Origin: Fimenecus sp045545735
GTDB lineage: Bacteria; Bacillota; Clostridia; Oscillospirales; Acutalibacteraceae
Assembly (NCBI GenBank): GCA_045545735.1
Contig: JAZQBM010000012.1
Coordinates: 1 to 64,000 of the forward strand
DNA length: 64,000 nt
Reading direction: 5' to 3'
Position 1 is the first letter of the stretch. Each line of letters opens with the position of its first letter. Made by a program: the position numbers and the translations under genes. Positions 51,823 through 61,271 of this stretch are shown here, piece after piece. The notes under the pieces were generated by a model that was not told where the DNA came from, searched no databases, and saw nothing but the letters and a program-made list of their open reading frames with translations.

Positions 51823-53223
51823 ATGATTAATACAGAAAAAACACTTGAAAAGCTTGTGGCTCTCTCAAAGGGCAGAGGCTTTGTATATGCAGGTAGCGAA
51901 ATCTACGGCGGACTTGCAAACACTTGGGACTACGGTCCACTTGGTGTTGAACTTAAAGAAAACATTAAAAAGGCTTGGAGAAAGAAATTCATTCAAGAAA
52001 ATAAATACAATGTAGGTCTTGATAGTGCAATTCTTATGAATCCGCAGACTTGGGTGGCATCAGGTCACCTTGGCGGTTTCTCTGACCCACTTATGGACTG
52101 TTGTCAGTGTAAAACACGTCACCGTGCAGATAACCTTATCGAAAACTTTGACGGCACTAATGTTGCAGGTTGGTCAAATGAAGAAATGGCTAACTACATT
52201 AAGGAAAACTCAATTCCATGTCCTGATTGCGGTGCTCATAACTTTACTGATATTCGTCAATTTAACCTTATGTTCAAGACATTCCAAGGTGTTACAGAAG
52301 ATTCAACTGCTGAAATTTATCTTCGTCCTGAAACAGCACAAGGTATTTTCGTGAACTTCCAGAATGTTCAGAGAACTACAAGAAGAAAAGTGCCATTTGG
52401 CGTTGCACAGATTGGTAAATCATTCCGTAATGAGATTACTCCCGGTAAATTTATTTTCCGCGTTCGTGAATTTGAACAGATGGAACTTGAATTCTTCTGC
52501 AAACCTGGTACAGACCTTGAATGGTTTGAATATTGGCGTGCATTCTGCCGTGACTGGCTCTATTCACTCGGTATGAAGCCTGAAAATCTTCGACTTCGTG
52601 ACCACGACCCTGAAGAACTTTGCTTCTATTCAAAAGCTACAACTGACTTTGAATACTTGTTCCCATTTGGTTGGGGCGAACTTTGGGGTATTGCTGACAG
52701 AACTGACTACGACTTAACTCAGCATAGCAATACAAGTGGTAAAACTCTTGAATATTTTGACCAGACAACAGGTGAAAAATATATTCCTTATGTTATTGAG
52801 CCATCTCTGGGCGTTGAACGTCTTTTCTTGGCTCTCTTAACAGAAGCATATGACGAAGAAGTTGTAGATGCAGAAAAGAACGATACTCGTGTTGTTATGC
52901 ACTTCCATCCGGCGATTGCACCTGTTAAGGCTGCAGTTCTTCCGCTTTCAAAGAAACTTGGTGACAAAGCTGACGAAATTTACGAAATGCTTTCAAAGTA
53001 TTTTAACGTAGAATATGATGACGCAGGTTCAATCGGTAAGCGTTATCGTCGTCAGGACGAAATCGGTACACCATTCTGCATTACTGTTGACTTCCAGACA
53101 GTTGGTGATGATGAAACTCCTGCTGACAATTGCGTAACAGTACGTGATAGAGATACTATGGAACAGGTAAGACTTCCAATCGACCAGTTGGTTGATTATA
53201 TCAATAAAAAATTGGAGTTCTAA
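51823..53223 (+). CDS. glyS: Glycyl-tRNA synthetase, alpha2 type
   Basis: 466 aa class II synthetase. Opening FVYAGSEIYGGLANTWDYGP, motif 2 around FRNEITPGKFIFRVREFEQM, and motif 3 in YVIEPSLGVERLFLALL are typical of the single-chain enzyme. C-terminal anticodon domain HPAIAPVKAAVLPLSKKLG. Charges tRNA-Gly. No T-box leader was visible in the 56 bases upstream. Confidence 0.95.
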   Translation: MINTEKTLEKLVALSKGRGFVYAGSEIYGGLANTWDYGPLGVELKENIKKAWRKKFIQENKYNVGLDSAILMNPQTWVASGHLGGFSDPLMDCCQCKTRHRADNLIENFDGTNVAGWSNEEMANYIKENSIPCPDCGAHNFTDIRQFNLMFKTFQGVTEDSTAEIYLRPETAQGIFVNFQNVQRTTRRKVPFGVAQIGKSFRNEITPGKFIFRVREFEQMELEFFCKPGTDLEWFEYWRAFCRDWLYSLGMKPENLRLRDHDPEELCFYSKATTDFEYLFPFGWGELWGIADRTDYDLTQHSNTSGKTLEYFDQTTGEKYIPYVIEPSLGVERLFLALLTEAYDEEVVDAEKNDTRVVMHFHPAIAPVKAAVLPLSKKLGDKADEIYEMLSKYFNVEYDDAGSIGKRYRRQDEIGTPFCITVDFQTVGDDETPADNCVTVRDRDTMEQVRLPIDQLVDYINKKLEF

Positions 53224-53224
53224 T

Positions 53225-54121
53225 ATGAAAAAACTTCTGCTTATTATCAACCCAACCGCAGGCAAAAAGCGTGGAATTGACTATCTTCCCGAAATCGTTA
53301 AAAGATTTGAAGATGTTGGTTATGATGTTGAAACACGCTATACTGAAATTGACAAAAATGCAACCGTTGTGACACTTAACTACGGCGAAGACAAAGATTT
53401 GATTGTTTGCTGTGGCGGTGACGGTACGCTTAAAGAAACTATCTGCGGTGTTATGACTTTAGAAAGTAATGCTAAAATCGGTTATATTCCTATGGGAACA
53501 ACAAACGATTTTGCACATTCACTTCATATTCCGACAGATGCTTTGTCTGCTGTTGACACTATTATCAATGGCAAAGAAATGAAGGTTGATATAGGCGACT
53601 TTAACGGGGACGAGCAGTTTATATATGTTTCCTGCTTCGGTAATTTCTGTGATGTTTCTTACAAGGCAAAACAGAAATTAAAGAACAAAATCGGTAGGGG
53701 AGCATATTATTGGGAAACTGCTAAAGAAGTTCATAAAATCAAGGGGTTTAAAGCGAAAATCCAGTGTGATGACGGTGAAATTATAGAGGGCAAATTCTTC
53801 TATGGGGGCGTTTCAAACTCATATTCTGTTGCGGGATTCCCTGTGCTTACAAAAGCAGGCGTAGAATTTGATGATGGACTTCACGAGTTGGCACTTATTC
53901 GTATGCCAAAAAATCCTGCCGACCTTGTTACAATTCTTCGTGATATGTTTGTAACAAAAGATGTTCTTCATAATGAAAATCTTGTAGTGAGACACGGTAA
54001 GAATTTTAAATTCTGGTTCGAAAAACCAGTAAACTGGACTCTTGACGGCGAAAACGGTGGCGACCACGATTATGTTGAGGTTAAAACTCTTGAAAATGCC
54101 GTAACAATTTTAGTTGAATAA
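53225..54121 (+). CDS. Diacylglycerol kinase-family lipid kinase
   Basis: 298 aa from ATG 53225, one base after the glyS stop. Catalytic motifs LIINPTAGKKRG, VCCGGDGTLKETI and GYIPMGTTNDFAHSL belong to the DagK/YegS/BmrU family. It phosphorylates diacylglycerol or a related lipid at the membrane. Probably cotranscribed with glyS. Confidence 0.9.
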   Translation: MKKLLLIINPTAGKKRGIDYLPEIVKRFEDVGYDVETRYTEIDKNATVVTLNYGEDKDLIVCCGGDGTLKETICGVMTLESNAKIGYIPMGTTNDFAHSLHIPTDALSAVDTIINGKEMKVDIGDFNGDEQFIYVSCFGNFCDVSYKAKQKLKNKIGRGAYYWETAKEVHKIKGFKAKIQCDDGEIIEGKFFYGGVSNSYSVAGFPVLTKAGVEFDDGLHELALIRMPKNPADLVTILRDMFVTKDVLHNENLVVRHGKNFKFWFEKPVNWTLDGENGGDHDYVEVKTLENAVTILVE

Positions 54122-54125
54122 AAAT

Positions 54126-54159
54126 AAACGGTAAGCAGATTTATTTCTGTTTACCGTTT
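54126..54159 (+). terminator. Terminator after lipid kinase
   Basis: AAACGGTAA and TTACCGTTT pair, with inner CAGA/TCTG, then TAGTATATT. Confidence 0.7.
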
Positions 54160-54181
54160 AGTATATTAGTGAGATGATATT

Positions 54182-55831
54182 ATGGGAGAAAAATTTAAAA
54201 AAGCAATAGGTGTTGAAGGTACATTCAAAGACACAGTATTGCCTATGATATATTACTGTTTCACCAATATTTTTCTTGGTGGTGGCGGTTACATAATCAG
54301 TATGTATTTCAGCATATTCTTAACACGAGTTGTAGGGCTTGACATTGAATATGCAGGTTTTATTACTATGATTGCAGTAGTGTGGGATGGTATTAACGAC
54401 CCGCTTATGGGCATCATTACTGACCGTACCCGTTCAAAATATGGCAGACATCGTGCATATCTTAAATGGGGTATTCCGTTTGTGTTTGTTTCATACATAA
54501 TGCTCTGGAATTCCTTTGGACTTGATGGTGAAAAACACCCGTATGCAACAGTTGCATATTTCGTGTTTGCATATGTTCTTTATAAGACTGCTTATACGAT
54601 TATTGCAGTTCCGCATACCGCTATGCTTCCCGAACTTGCACCTGAATATAATAAGCGTACACAATATACATCAGTAAGCTATATTTTTAACTCTTGTGGA
54701 ATGATTCCGTCATATATCATTCTTCTTATTTTGCTCTCAGTATTTGGCTATTCAGATGGTCTTACACGTGATGCTAAAATGCCTTTCTTCATAGCAGGTA
54801 TAGTTCTTGCAACAATGTATAGCGTAGCAATTTACGGTACATTCAAGCTTGTAAAAGAGCCAAGTTCACTTGATATGAAGAATGAGCCACTTGACCTTAA
54901 AGCCGCAATTAAAGAGTATATTCTTGTGTTCAAAAGTAAGTCCTTCAGACAATATTTCGGTATTAGTTTCTTTTGGGAAACCGCAAGAAGCTTTTATTCC
55001 ACAACGTATATTTATTACATAACATTCCTTGCAAATCAGTACAAATATTACCCAATATTCAATACCTTTGCAGGAATTTTTGAGTCAGCCGCATTCCCGC
55101 TTAACTACGCACTTACAATGAAACACGGCAAGAAAAAATGTGGAACAATCGTAACTCCGTTTATGATTTTAGGTCTTGCAATCGGTCTTGTTGTTCAAGC
55201 AAGTCAGCCGGATACACCAAAATCTACATTTATGCTCATTCTTATGATTGTTGGTACAATTCTTTACCCATTTGGTATGAGTGGTATTGGTTTTGTTTGT
55301 AACAATGTTTTCCCTGACTTAACTGATGTTGACGAGTTGATTACTGGTCGCCGTCGTGAAGGCGTTGTATCAACTTGCAATACAATGGTAAAGCAGGTTA
55401 CGGGCGGTATTAATACATTTATTGTTACTCTTATTCTTGGCGGATTTGGTCTTGATACAAAAAGTGAAGCAACTGAATTTGTAGAGCAACCTGACTCGGC
55501 GATTTTCGGTATCCGACTTTGCGTTGCGATAATTCCTATGATTTGTGCACTTGTGTCATATATTCTTTTAAGAAACTTTAAGATGACAAAAGATGACCAT
55601 ACAATGATTCGTGCCGCTATTGCTACAAAGCATAAATATGGTAGCGTTACTTTAACACCCGAAGAAAAAGAGCGTTGCGAAGTGCTTACAGGCCATAAAC
55701 TCCAGAACACTTGGTTAGGTAAAGATAATGACGAAAGTCAAGGTCATACACTCCAAAAAGATGAAGATGGAAATTACGTTATTCTCATAGAAAAAGAAGC
55801 TGAGAAAAAGGCACTTATGGCTAATGCATAA
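54182..55831 (+). CDS. GPH-family sugar:cation symporter 3
   Basis: 549 aa, 12 membrane segments. GPH motif WDGINDPLMGIITDRTRSKY after helix 2 and DVDELITGRRREGVVSTCNT in the late loop. A 90-residue soluble C-terminus follows the last helix (TPEEKERCEVLTGHKLQNTW). Likely glycoside uptake. Followed 13 bases later by a small membrane protein. Confidence 0.88.
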   Translation: MGEKFKKAIGVEGTFKDTVLPMIYYCFTNIFLGGGGYIISMYFSIFLTRVVGLDIEYAGFITMIAVVWDGINDPLMGIITDRTRSKYGRHRAYLKWGIPFVFVSYIMLWNSFGLDGEKHPYATVAYFVFAYVLYKTAYTIIAVPHTAMLPELAPEYNKRTQYTSVSYIFNSCGMIPSYIILLILLSVFGYSDGLTRDAKMPFFIAGIVLATMYSVAIYGTFKLVKEPSSLDMKNEPLDLKAAIKEYILVFKSKSFRQYFGISFFWETARSFYSTTYIYYITFLANQYKYYPIFNTFAGIFESAAFPLNYALTMKHGKKKCGTIVTPFMILGLAIGLVVQASQPDTPKSTFMLILMIVGTILYPFGMSGIGFVCNNVFPDLTDVDELITGRRREGVVSTCNTMVKQVTGGINTFIVTLILGGFGLDTKSEATEFVEQPDSAIFGIRLCVAIIPMICALVSYILLRNFKMTKDDHTMIRAAIATKHKYGSVTLTPEEKERCEVLTGHKLQNTWLGKDNDESQGHTLQKDEDGNYVILIEKEAEKKALMANA

Positions 55832-55844
55832 TGGGGGAATTATT

Positions 55845-56321
55845 ATGAATAAAATTGATATAAACCAAACCGCACCAACAGTAAAAAGAAGTAAATTGTT
55901 TGATATATTCTTTTATATTGTTCAATGGACTTGGGGACTTTCAGTAAATATTGTAGGCGGTATTGCATACTTAATCTGCACTAAAGTTTTAGGTTATAAA
56001 CACCAAAAATTCGGTTATGCAAATATCGTTTATATGCCTTGGAATCAAGGCGGACTTTCAATGGGTACGTTTATTTTTATGAGAGCTGACCACCCAAATA
56101 AAGAATGGACATATAATACAAGAATTCACGAGTATGGCCACACTTGGCAATGCTTACTTTTAGGACCGCTTTATTACCCTGTTATTGCTATTCCATCAAT
56201 GATTTGGTGCAACTGTTTCCAGAAATATCGCGAAAAGAATAACGTTTCATACTACAAACTTTATTGCGAAAGTTGGGCAAATAGCTGGGGCGAAAAATTC
56301 TCGAAAATGAAAAGAGTATAA
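55845..56321 (+). CDS. Membrane protein with HEYGH motif
   Basis: 158 aa from ATG 55845 (GGGGG upstream). A first hydrophobic segment (about 25-48) precedes RIHEYGHTWQCLLLGPLYYP, an HExxH-type zinc motif followed by a second segment, and ESWANSWGEKF near the end, where Glu could be a third ligand. The arrangement suggests a small membrane metallopeptidase or related protein. Substrate unknown. Confidence 0.7.
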   Translation: MNKIDINQTAPTVKRSKLFDIFFYIVQWTWGLSVNIVGGIAYLICTKVLGYKHQKFGYANIVYMPWNQGGLSMGTFIFMRADHPNKEWTYNTRIHEYGHTWQCLLLGPLYYPVIAIPSMIWCNCFQKYREKNNVSYYKLYCESWANSWGEKFSKMKRV

Positions 56322-56326
56322 AAATT

Positions 56327-56353
56327 AAGGCAGTCCTTTTAGACTGCCTTTTA
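56327..56353. terminator. Bidirectional terminator
   Basis: AAGGCAGTC and GACTGCCTT pair around a T-rich loop, between convergent genes. Confidence 0.8.
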
Positions 56354-56357
56354 TCTT

Positions 56358-57308
56358 TTATATGTTCTTGCACCTGAAATCTACCCAAGCACTGTCTTGA
56401 GATAACTTTCCGCCAACTTTAAATGTTTTGAGTGAGTTAGTGTCATTTTTCAACCAACTGTCAAACCAGTCAAGAATATAGCCTGAATATTTTTCAGGAT
56501 TTGTACTGCAAGTGGTGTGAATTGCCTTGTTAAGTGAGGCATAAACCGTCGGGCCTTTTGCAATGTCATAAGCAGGTTCAATCCATTGTGATGGGCTGAC
56601 AATCATATCATTTGTACCTGCAATAAAGAATGTAGGTGTACTTAAAGGTTCAACTTCGTAATCGAAATTACTGCCTGCAAGTGAAATTGCACAGTCAATT
56701 CTTGAGTCTGCAACTGCAGCATTTACTGATGAGCGTCCGCCTTGTGAGTGACCTATTACGCCAATGCTTTTTGTATCAACTTTGTTATAGAAAATATCGT
56801 TTGTATCTTTATTTTTCTCAAGAATAAAGTCAATAGATGCAATCTGTGCTGTGCCGTCTGCCGACATTGACTCATCACACGCAACAACTATGTAACCACC
56901 TTTTGCAATTTCAACAAGTAACTTATCATAAAAGCCTGCAGTAACCATTGTGCCGTTTGCCCAAGCAATTACGGGGTATGGTTTTGAAACCACTTCAATG
57001 TTATCGGGGTAGTAAATGGTTTGTGTTGCTGAAGATGTTTTGTAATCTTTGGTTTTAATAGATTTAATTGAAGTATCAACAACCTTTTTAGTGGTTGTTT
57101 CTGTTTTCTTTGTGGTAGTTTCAGCTTTTTTTGTTGTGGTTTCGGGTTGAGTAGTTGTAGTAGTTGTTGTGTCATCCTCAAAAGGATTGTCAAAAATACT
57201 GTTTTCAGTAGTTGATGGCTCGTCTGTGTTTACAGGTTCGTTTTTACCACAACCAACTGAAAAGACAAGTAAAACAAGGCATAAGAATAATGCAATAAAT
57301 CTTTTCAT
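56358..57308 (-). CDS. Lipoprotein alpha/beta hydrolase with Thr-rich linker
   Basis: 316 aa. Lipobox in LLVFSVGCGKN. A Thr/Lys-rich linker (about 45-78) spaces the catalytic domain from the membrane. The nucleophile elbow GVIGHSQGGRSSVN has its Ser; TPTFFIAGTNDMIVSP and a later His complete a plausible triad. Similar to chlorophyllase/dienelactone-type secreted esterases. Confidence 0.82.
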   Translation of the reverse strand: MKRFIALFLCLVLLVFSVGCGKNEPVNTDEPSTTENSIFDNPFEDDTTTTTTTQPETTTKKAETTTKKTETTTKKVVDTSIKSIKTKDYKTSSATQTIYYPDNIEVVSKPYPVIAWANGTMVTAGFYDKLLVEIAKGGYIVVACDESMSADGTAQIASIDFILEKNKDTNDIFYNKVDTKSIGVIGHSQGGRSSVNAAVADSRIDCAISLAGSNFDYEVEPLSTPTFFIAGTNDMIVSPSQWIEPAYDIAKGPTVYASLNKAIHTTCSTNPEKYSGYILDWFDSWLKNDTNSLKTFKVGGKLSQDSAWVDFRCKNI

Positions 57309-57361
57309 AATTGAACATCCTCAATAGTAGGGCGGGGTTTTAACCCCGCCTAAAATCTTTA

Positions 57362-58006
57362 TTATAACTTTGAAAATCCGTGGCAGTTAATAAGTGCGTC
57401 AAGTTTTTTACCCTCTTTACAGAGCGGACATTCGTGTGACGGTACGCTGAAATAGTCAGGTAAATCATTAGGATTAAATACTGAATTGACTTCATAGCCG
57501 TCGCAAGTCTCACTTGTTGCGAAGATTGAAGCAACACCTACAACGTCACCGCCGTAATATTTGATAGCTTCAATAGCAGATTTTGCAGTGTTACCTGATG
57601 CCACAGAAACTGCAGTAACAAGCACGTGCTTACCTTTAATCATATTAACGATATTGTCACGGAAAATAATCTGTGAACCGTTCACAATTTCAGGTGTAAC
57701 AATATAAATTGTCTGATGAGCATTAATGTTGATATAATCATGTTTTGTAAGTTCGTCTGCAATACAAGTGCTTATAACCTCTGTGCCGTCAAGGCAGAGA
57801 ATTGTGTCAACAATTTTGTTGCTGTATCTGTGGTTTTTACAAAGTTCGTGAGCAATAGCCTTTGCCTCAGAAAGACGGGACTTCTGTGCAGCAACGTCAA
57901 TATAGTAGTTACTGTGGGAACTGTTTGTTGCGAAGTGACCTCTTGCAACACGAAGGAACAAATTGTTCTGTTTAGTCTTGATTTTTGTAATGCTTGTTGT
58001 TGGCAT
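57362..58006 (-). CDS. Phosphoribosyltransferase-like protein (orotate PRTase-like)
   Basis: 214 aa from ATG 58006, with AAGGGGGA upstream. The PRPP loop-like VLVTAVSVASGNTAKSAIEA and preceding strand fit a type I PRTase fold. The usual acidic pair (DD) before the loop is replaced by TAVS, and the end carries HECPLCKEGKKLD, so pyrE function is uncertain. It may be a regulatory or salvage homologue. Confidence 0.68.
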   Translation of the reverse strand: MPTTSITKIKTKQNNLFLRVARGHFATNSSHSNYYIDVAAQKSRLSEAKAIAHELCKNHRYSNKIVDTILCLDGTEVISTCIADELTKHDYININAHQTIYIVTPEIVNGSQIIFRDNIVNMIKGKHVLVTAVSVASGNTAKSAIEAIKYYGGDVVGVASIFATSETCDGYEVNSVFNPNDLPDYFSVPSHECPLCKEGKKLDALINCHGFSKL

Positions 58007-58103
58007 AAAAATCCCCCTTGAAAATATAGTATTTTTTATGTTATTCATTGTAACCTAAAATCACGAGAATTTCAAGAAAAAGTTACAAAAAAAATACAAA
58101 AAA

Positions 58104-58862
58104 TTATAAATTTTTGTACTGTTTGCCCGTATGGTCAATATAAAAGTCATCTTTATATATTAAATCTTCAACTGAAACAAAAGTGTATCCCTGATTTTCA
58201 AGGTCAGTAAGTATTCTGTCAAGTGCTTCTGCCGTATTGTCTACACCGTTATGAAACAGTATAATCGAGCCGTTGTCAGTTCCTGCTACAACTCGGTTTA
58301 CGATTTCATCTACCGATATCTTCGTGTAGTCCAGACTGTCGCAATTCCACTGAATCATTGTCATACCAAGCTCTTTGCACACGTCAAGACTTTGGTCAGT
58401 ATAATCGCCTGACGGTGCACGCACAAGCGTTACAGGCACGCCCGTAATGGTTTCGAGTTTCTTGTTGCAGTTGACGATTTCTTCTTTTATTTCGTTGTAT
58501 GAGCATTTTGAAAAAGCCTTGTGAGTGTCAGAGTGATTGGCAATAGTATGCCCTGCATCAAAAAATGCTTTCACACTTTCGGGAAATTTTTCAGCCCAGT
58601 CCCCGACAATGAAAAATGTAGCCTTTGCATTGTGCTTTTTTAGTATTTCAATAAGTTCACTTGTATCTTGATTAGTCCACGCCGCGTCAAAGGTAATTGC
58701 AACCTTTTTCTCGCTTGTATCAACTGAATAAATAGGTAGTTTGCGATTTGTACCTGCAACAGAAATATTTTCATTCAAAAGCATTCCTATAATTATGGTA
58801 ACGGCAAAAATAATACATAAAAATCCAATGAATTTTCGTTTAGTTACAGTCCAGATATGCAT
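58104..58862 (-). CDS. Polysaccharide deacetylase, PdaB-like
   Basis: 252 aa, N-terminal membrane anchor (about 11-28). NodB motifs: VAITFDAAWTNQDT (PdaB-type FDAAW), HTIANHSDTH, and VRAPSGDY. In spore formers PdaB acts on the cortex peptidoglycan. Strong GGAGGG before ATG 58862. Confidence 0.88.
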   Translation of the reverse strand: MHIWTVTKRKFIGFLCIIFAVTIIIGMLLNENISVAGTNRKLPIYSVDTSEKKVAITFDAAWTNQDTSELIEILKKHNAKATFFIVGDWAEKFPESVKAFFDAGHTIANHSDTHKAFSKCSYNEIKEEIVNCNKKLETITGVPVTLVRAPSGDYTDQSLDVCKELGMTMIQWNCDSLDYTKISVDEIVNRVVAGTDNGSIILFHNGVDNTAEALDRILTDLENQGYTFVSVEDLIYKDDFYIDHTGKQYKNL

Positions 58863-58915
58863 AAAAAATCCCTCCTGTAAAATATACGGGAGGGAATGAT
58901 TTTTATGTATTGATT

Positions 58916-59692
58916 TTATGCTTTAGGCTGACGAAGAGAAGCAATTTCTTCTTCAATATATTCTTCCATTGAAGGTTGTTCACGAAGTTGTTTCTTAAGA
59001 CCTTTACCAACTACAACGTTGAGAACAAAGTTGATTGCGAAAAGAATGCAACCAATAACAAAGCCTATTCCAAGACTGCATTCTGTAACAATTCCGCCAC
59101 CAAGAGTTTCGCAAGCAGTTGTGAATTGTGTAAAGAACACTGCTGCAACTGCCCATGAAATTGTGCTGATACAATTAAGAATTACGTTAAACATATAACG
59201 CATCTTAATACCTGAAATTAAAAGCACGAAGAAGTTGAGCACACCGCATACAACTGCGACAAGCAAAAGCACACAAGCTACAACTACCATAAGTGCAGCA
59301 TCACCAAGAACCTCACCGTTAAGAAGTTTTAATACGCTACCGATATCTACTTTAAGAAGATAGTTGAGAATAAAAGTTAAAAATGAAACTGATTGTTCAC
59401 TACTGTAGAATGGAAGTGTAAGCTTAAAATTGTAAAGTGGAAGTAAAAGTGCAATAAGCGGAGCGAATGTCATAACAAGACGAACAATTCTAAGCTTTGA
59501 ACCTACAACTGAGCTCTTGAAGTTCTTTGTTTTGTAGTGCATTTTTGCAAATGCGTGTTCTGCAAAATCAGCGTCGTCATTCAATCTTTTTTCCCATTGA
59601 TGATTAGGAATATTTGTTCCGCAAGATGGACACTCAGCCTTAATGTTCCATATTTTGAGTGTGCGTCCGCATTCGGGACATTTAGCAGCCAT
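58916..59692 (-). CDS. Zinc-ribbon membrane protein, unknown function
   Basis: 258 aa. N-terminal zinc ribbon (KCPECGRTLKIW and ECPSCGTNIP), a soluble linker, then four hydrophobic segments (about 68-86, 122-145, 165-180, 205-230). No family recognised. May sense or bind through the ribbon on the cytosolic side. Confidence 0.75.
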   Translation of the reverse strand: MAAKCPECGRTLKIWNIKAECPSCGTNIPNHQWEKRLNDDADFAEHAFAKMHYKTKNFKSSVVGSKLRIVRLVMTFAPLIALLLPLYNFKLTLPFYSSEQSVSFLTFILNYLLKVDIGSVLKLLNGEVLGDAALMVVVACVLLLVAVVCGVLNFFVLLISGIKMRYMFNVILNCISTISWAVAAVFFTQFTTACETLGGGIVTECSLGIGFVIGCILFAINFVLNVVVGKGLKKQLREQPSMEEYIEEEIASLRQPKA

Positions 59693-59744
59693 AAAATCAA
59701 CTCTTTCTTTATATCGTTAAAGATTAAATAATATTATACTACAA

Positions 59745-61244
59745 TTATTTTCTTTTTGCAAGTCTAATAACGTTCCATGAAAGTGGTTTAAGGTCAACAG
59801 TAAGTGTTTTGCCGTCAAGAACAGGTTTTTCTGCATTGAATGGCTTAACTGGAGTTGCAATTGCACTGTTTTCAGCCTTAATATCAAAACCTGACATTTC
59901 AATGTGTTCAATAACCTCAAAGTTCTCGAAATCAAGAAGTGAAACATCAAAGAGAATGTTTTCTTCCATATTTCTGTTGACTGTAAAGATTGTAAGATTT
60001 TCTTTGTCTTCACTCATTGTTGCGATTGACTCAATATCAGGAACATCTGTGAATTCCTTTGTGTCGTGTTTAGGAGAAACCACACGGGACTCAAGAGTAT
60101 AACCACGACCATAGTTTGATAAGTGCATAAATGGATAGAAAATTGTCTGTTCCCAGCAAGCACCACCGTTTTCAGTCATAATAGGTGCGATAACATTTAC
60201 AAGCTGTGCAAGACAACCAATTTTTACACGGTCAGCGTGTTTTAAAAGTGTCATAAGCATAAGAGCAACCAAAAGTGCATCTTCAAAGTTGTAAATATCT
60301 TCAAGCTGATGAGGAGCAGTACTCCATTTGTCAACGTGAACACCGTTTGAGTGGTACCATACATTCCATTCGTCAAATGAAAGGTTTACTGTATGTCTTG
60401 AACGTTTCTTTGCTTTTATGTAGTCGCAAATGCAGATTACAGAATGAATAAACTCATCCATTTTCATATTTTTTGCAAGGAATGAAGGTGTGTCGTTGCT
60501 ACGATTGTCAAAATATATATGAAGTGAAAGGTAGTCAACCTTGTCATAGGCAAGGTCAAGTGTTGTAGCTTCCCAATCACCAAAGGTTGCCATATCGCGA
60601 GATGCACTACCACAAAGAACTGTTTCAATTGAATTGTCAGTCCATTTCATAACTTTTGATGCTTCAGCAGCAGTTCTGCCATATTCATAAGCAGTTTTAT
60701 GACCGATTTGCCAGTCACCGTCCATCTCGTTACCAAGACACCAAAGTTTAATGTTGTGTGGTTCTTCGTAACCGTGTGAACGGCGAAGGTCACTCCAAAA
60801 ACTTCCTGATTTGTGGTTGCAATATTCAACAAGATTTCTTGCTTCTTCAGGGCCACGAAGACCAAGATTTACTGCCATCATAGGTGATGAGCCTGCTTTT
60901 TTGCACCATTTTGCAAACTCGTTTGTACCAAAAAGGTTAGGTTCTGTAACACCCCATGCAAGTTCAAGTTTCTTAGGACGGTTTTCAATAGGACCAACGC
61001 CGTCTTCCCAATTATAGCCCGAAACAAAGTTGCCACCAGGGTAACGAACAACAGGAACATTGAGTTTCTTGACTTTTTCGATTACGTCAGTTCTGAAACC
61101 ATCTTCGTCAGCAAGTGGATGGTCAGGCTCATAAATACCGCCATAAACTGCTCTGCCTAAATGCTCAATGAATGAGCCGTAAATTCTGTCATCAATTTTT
61201 GCACTTGTAAATTCAGATACAAGTGACATTTTTGCCTTTTTCAT
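59745..61244 (-). CDS. Alpha-L-arabinofuranosidase, GH51
   Basis: 499 aa from ATG 61244 (AAAGGTGG upstream). Catalytic acid/base Glu173 in WCLGNEMDGDW and nucleophile Glu292 in SFDEWNVWY. SFIEHLGRAVYGGIYEP near the start is typical. No signal peptide, so it cleaves arabinose from oligosaccharides inside the cell; GPH symporters nearby may supply them. Confidence 0.93.
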   Translation of the reverse strand: MKKAKMSLVSEFTSAKIDDRIYGSFIEHLGRAVYGGIYEPDHPLADEDGFRTDVIEKVKKLNVPVVRYPGGNFVSGYNWEDGVGPIENRPKKLELAWGVTEPNLFGTNEFAKWCKKAGSSPMMAVNLGLRGPEEARNLVEYCNHKSGSFWSDLRRSHGYEEPHNIKLWCLGNEMDGDWQIGHKTAYEYGRTAAEASKVMKWTDNSIETVLCGSASRDMATFGDWEATTLDLAYDKVDYLSLHIYFDNRSNDTPSFLAKNMKMDEFIHSVICICDYIKAKKRSRHTVNLSFDEWNVWYHSNGVHVDKWSTAPHQLEDIYNFEDALLVALMLMTLLKHADRVKIGCLAQLVNVIAPIMTENGGACWEQTIFYPFMHLSNYGRGYTLESRVVSPKHDTKEFTDVPDIESIATMSEDKENLTIFTVNRNMEENILFDVSLLDFENFEVIEHIEMSGFDIKAENSAIATPVKPFNAEKPVLDGKTLTVDLKPLSWNVIRLAKRK

Positions 61245-61271
61245 ATTACAAACCACCTTTATGGTTATTAG

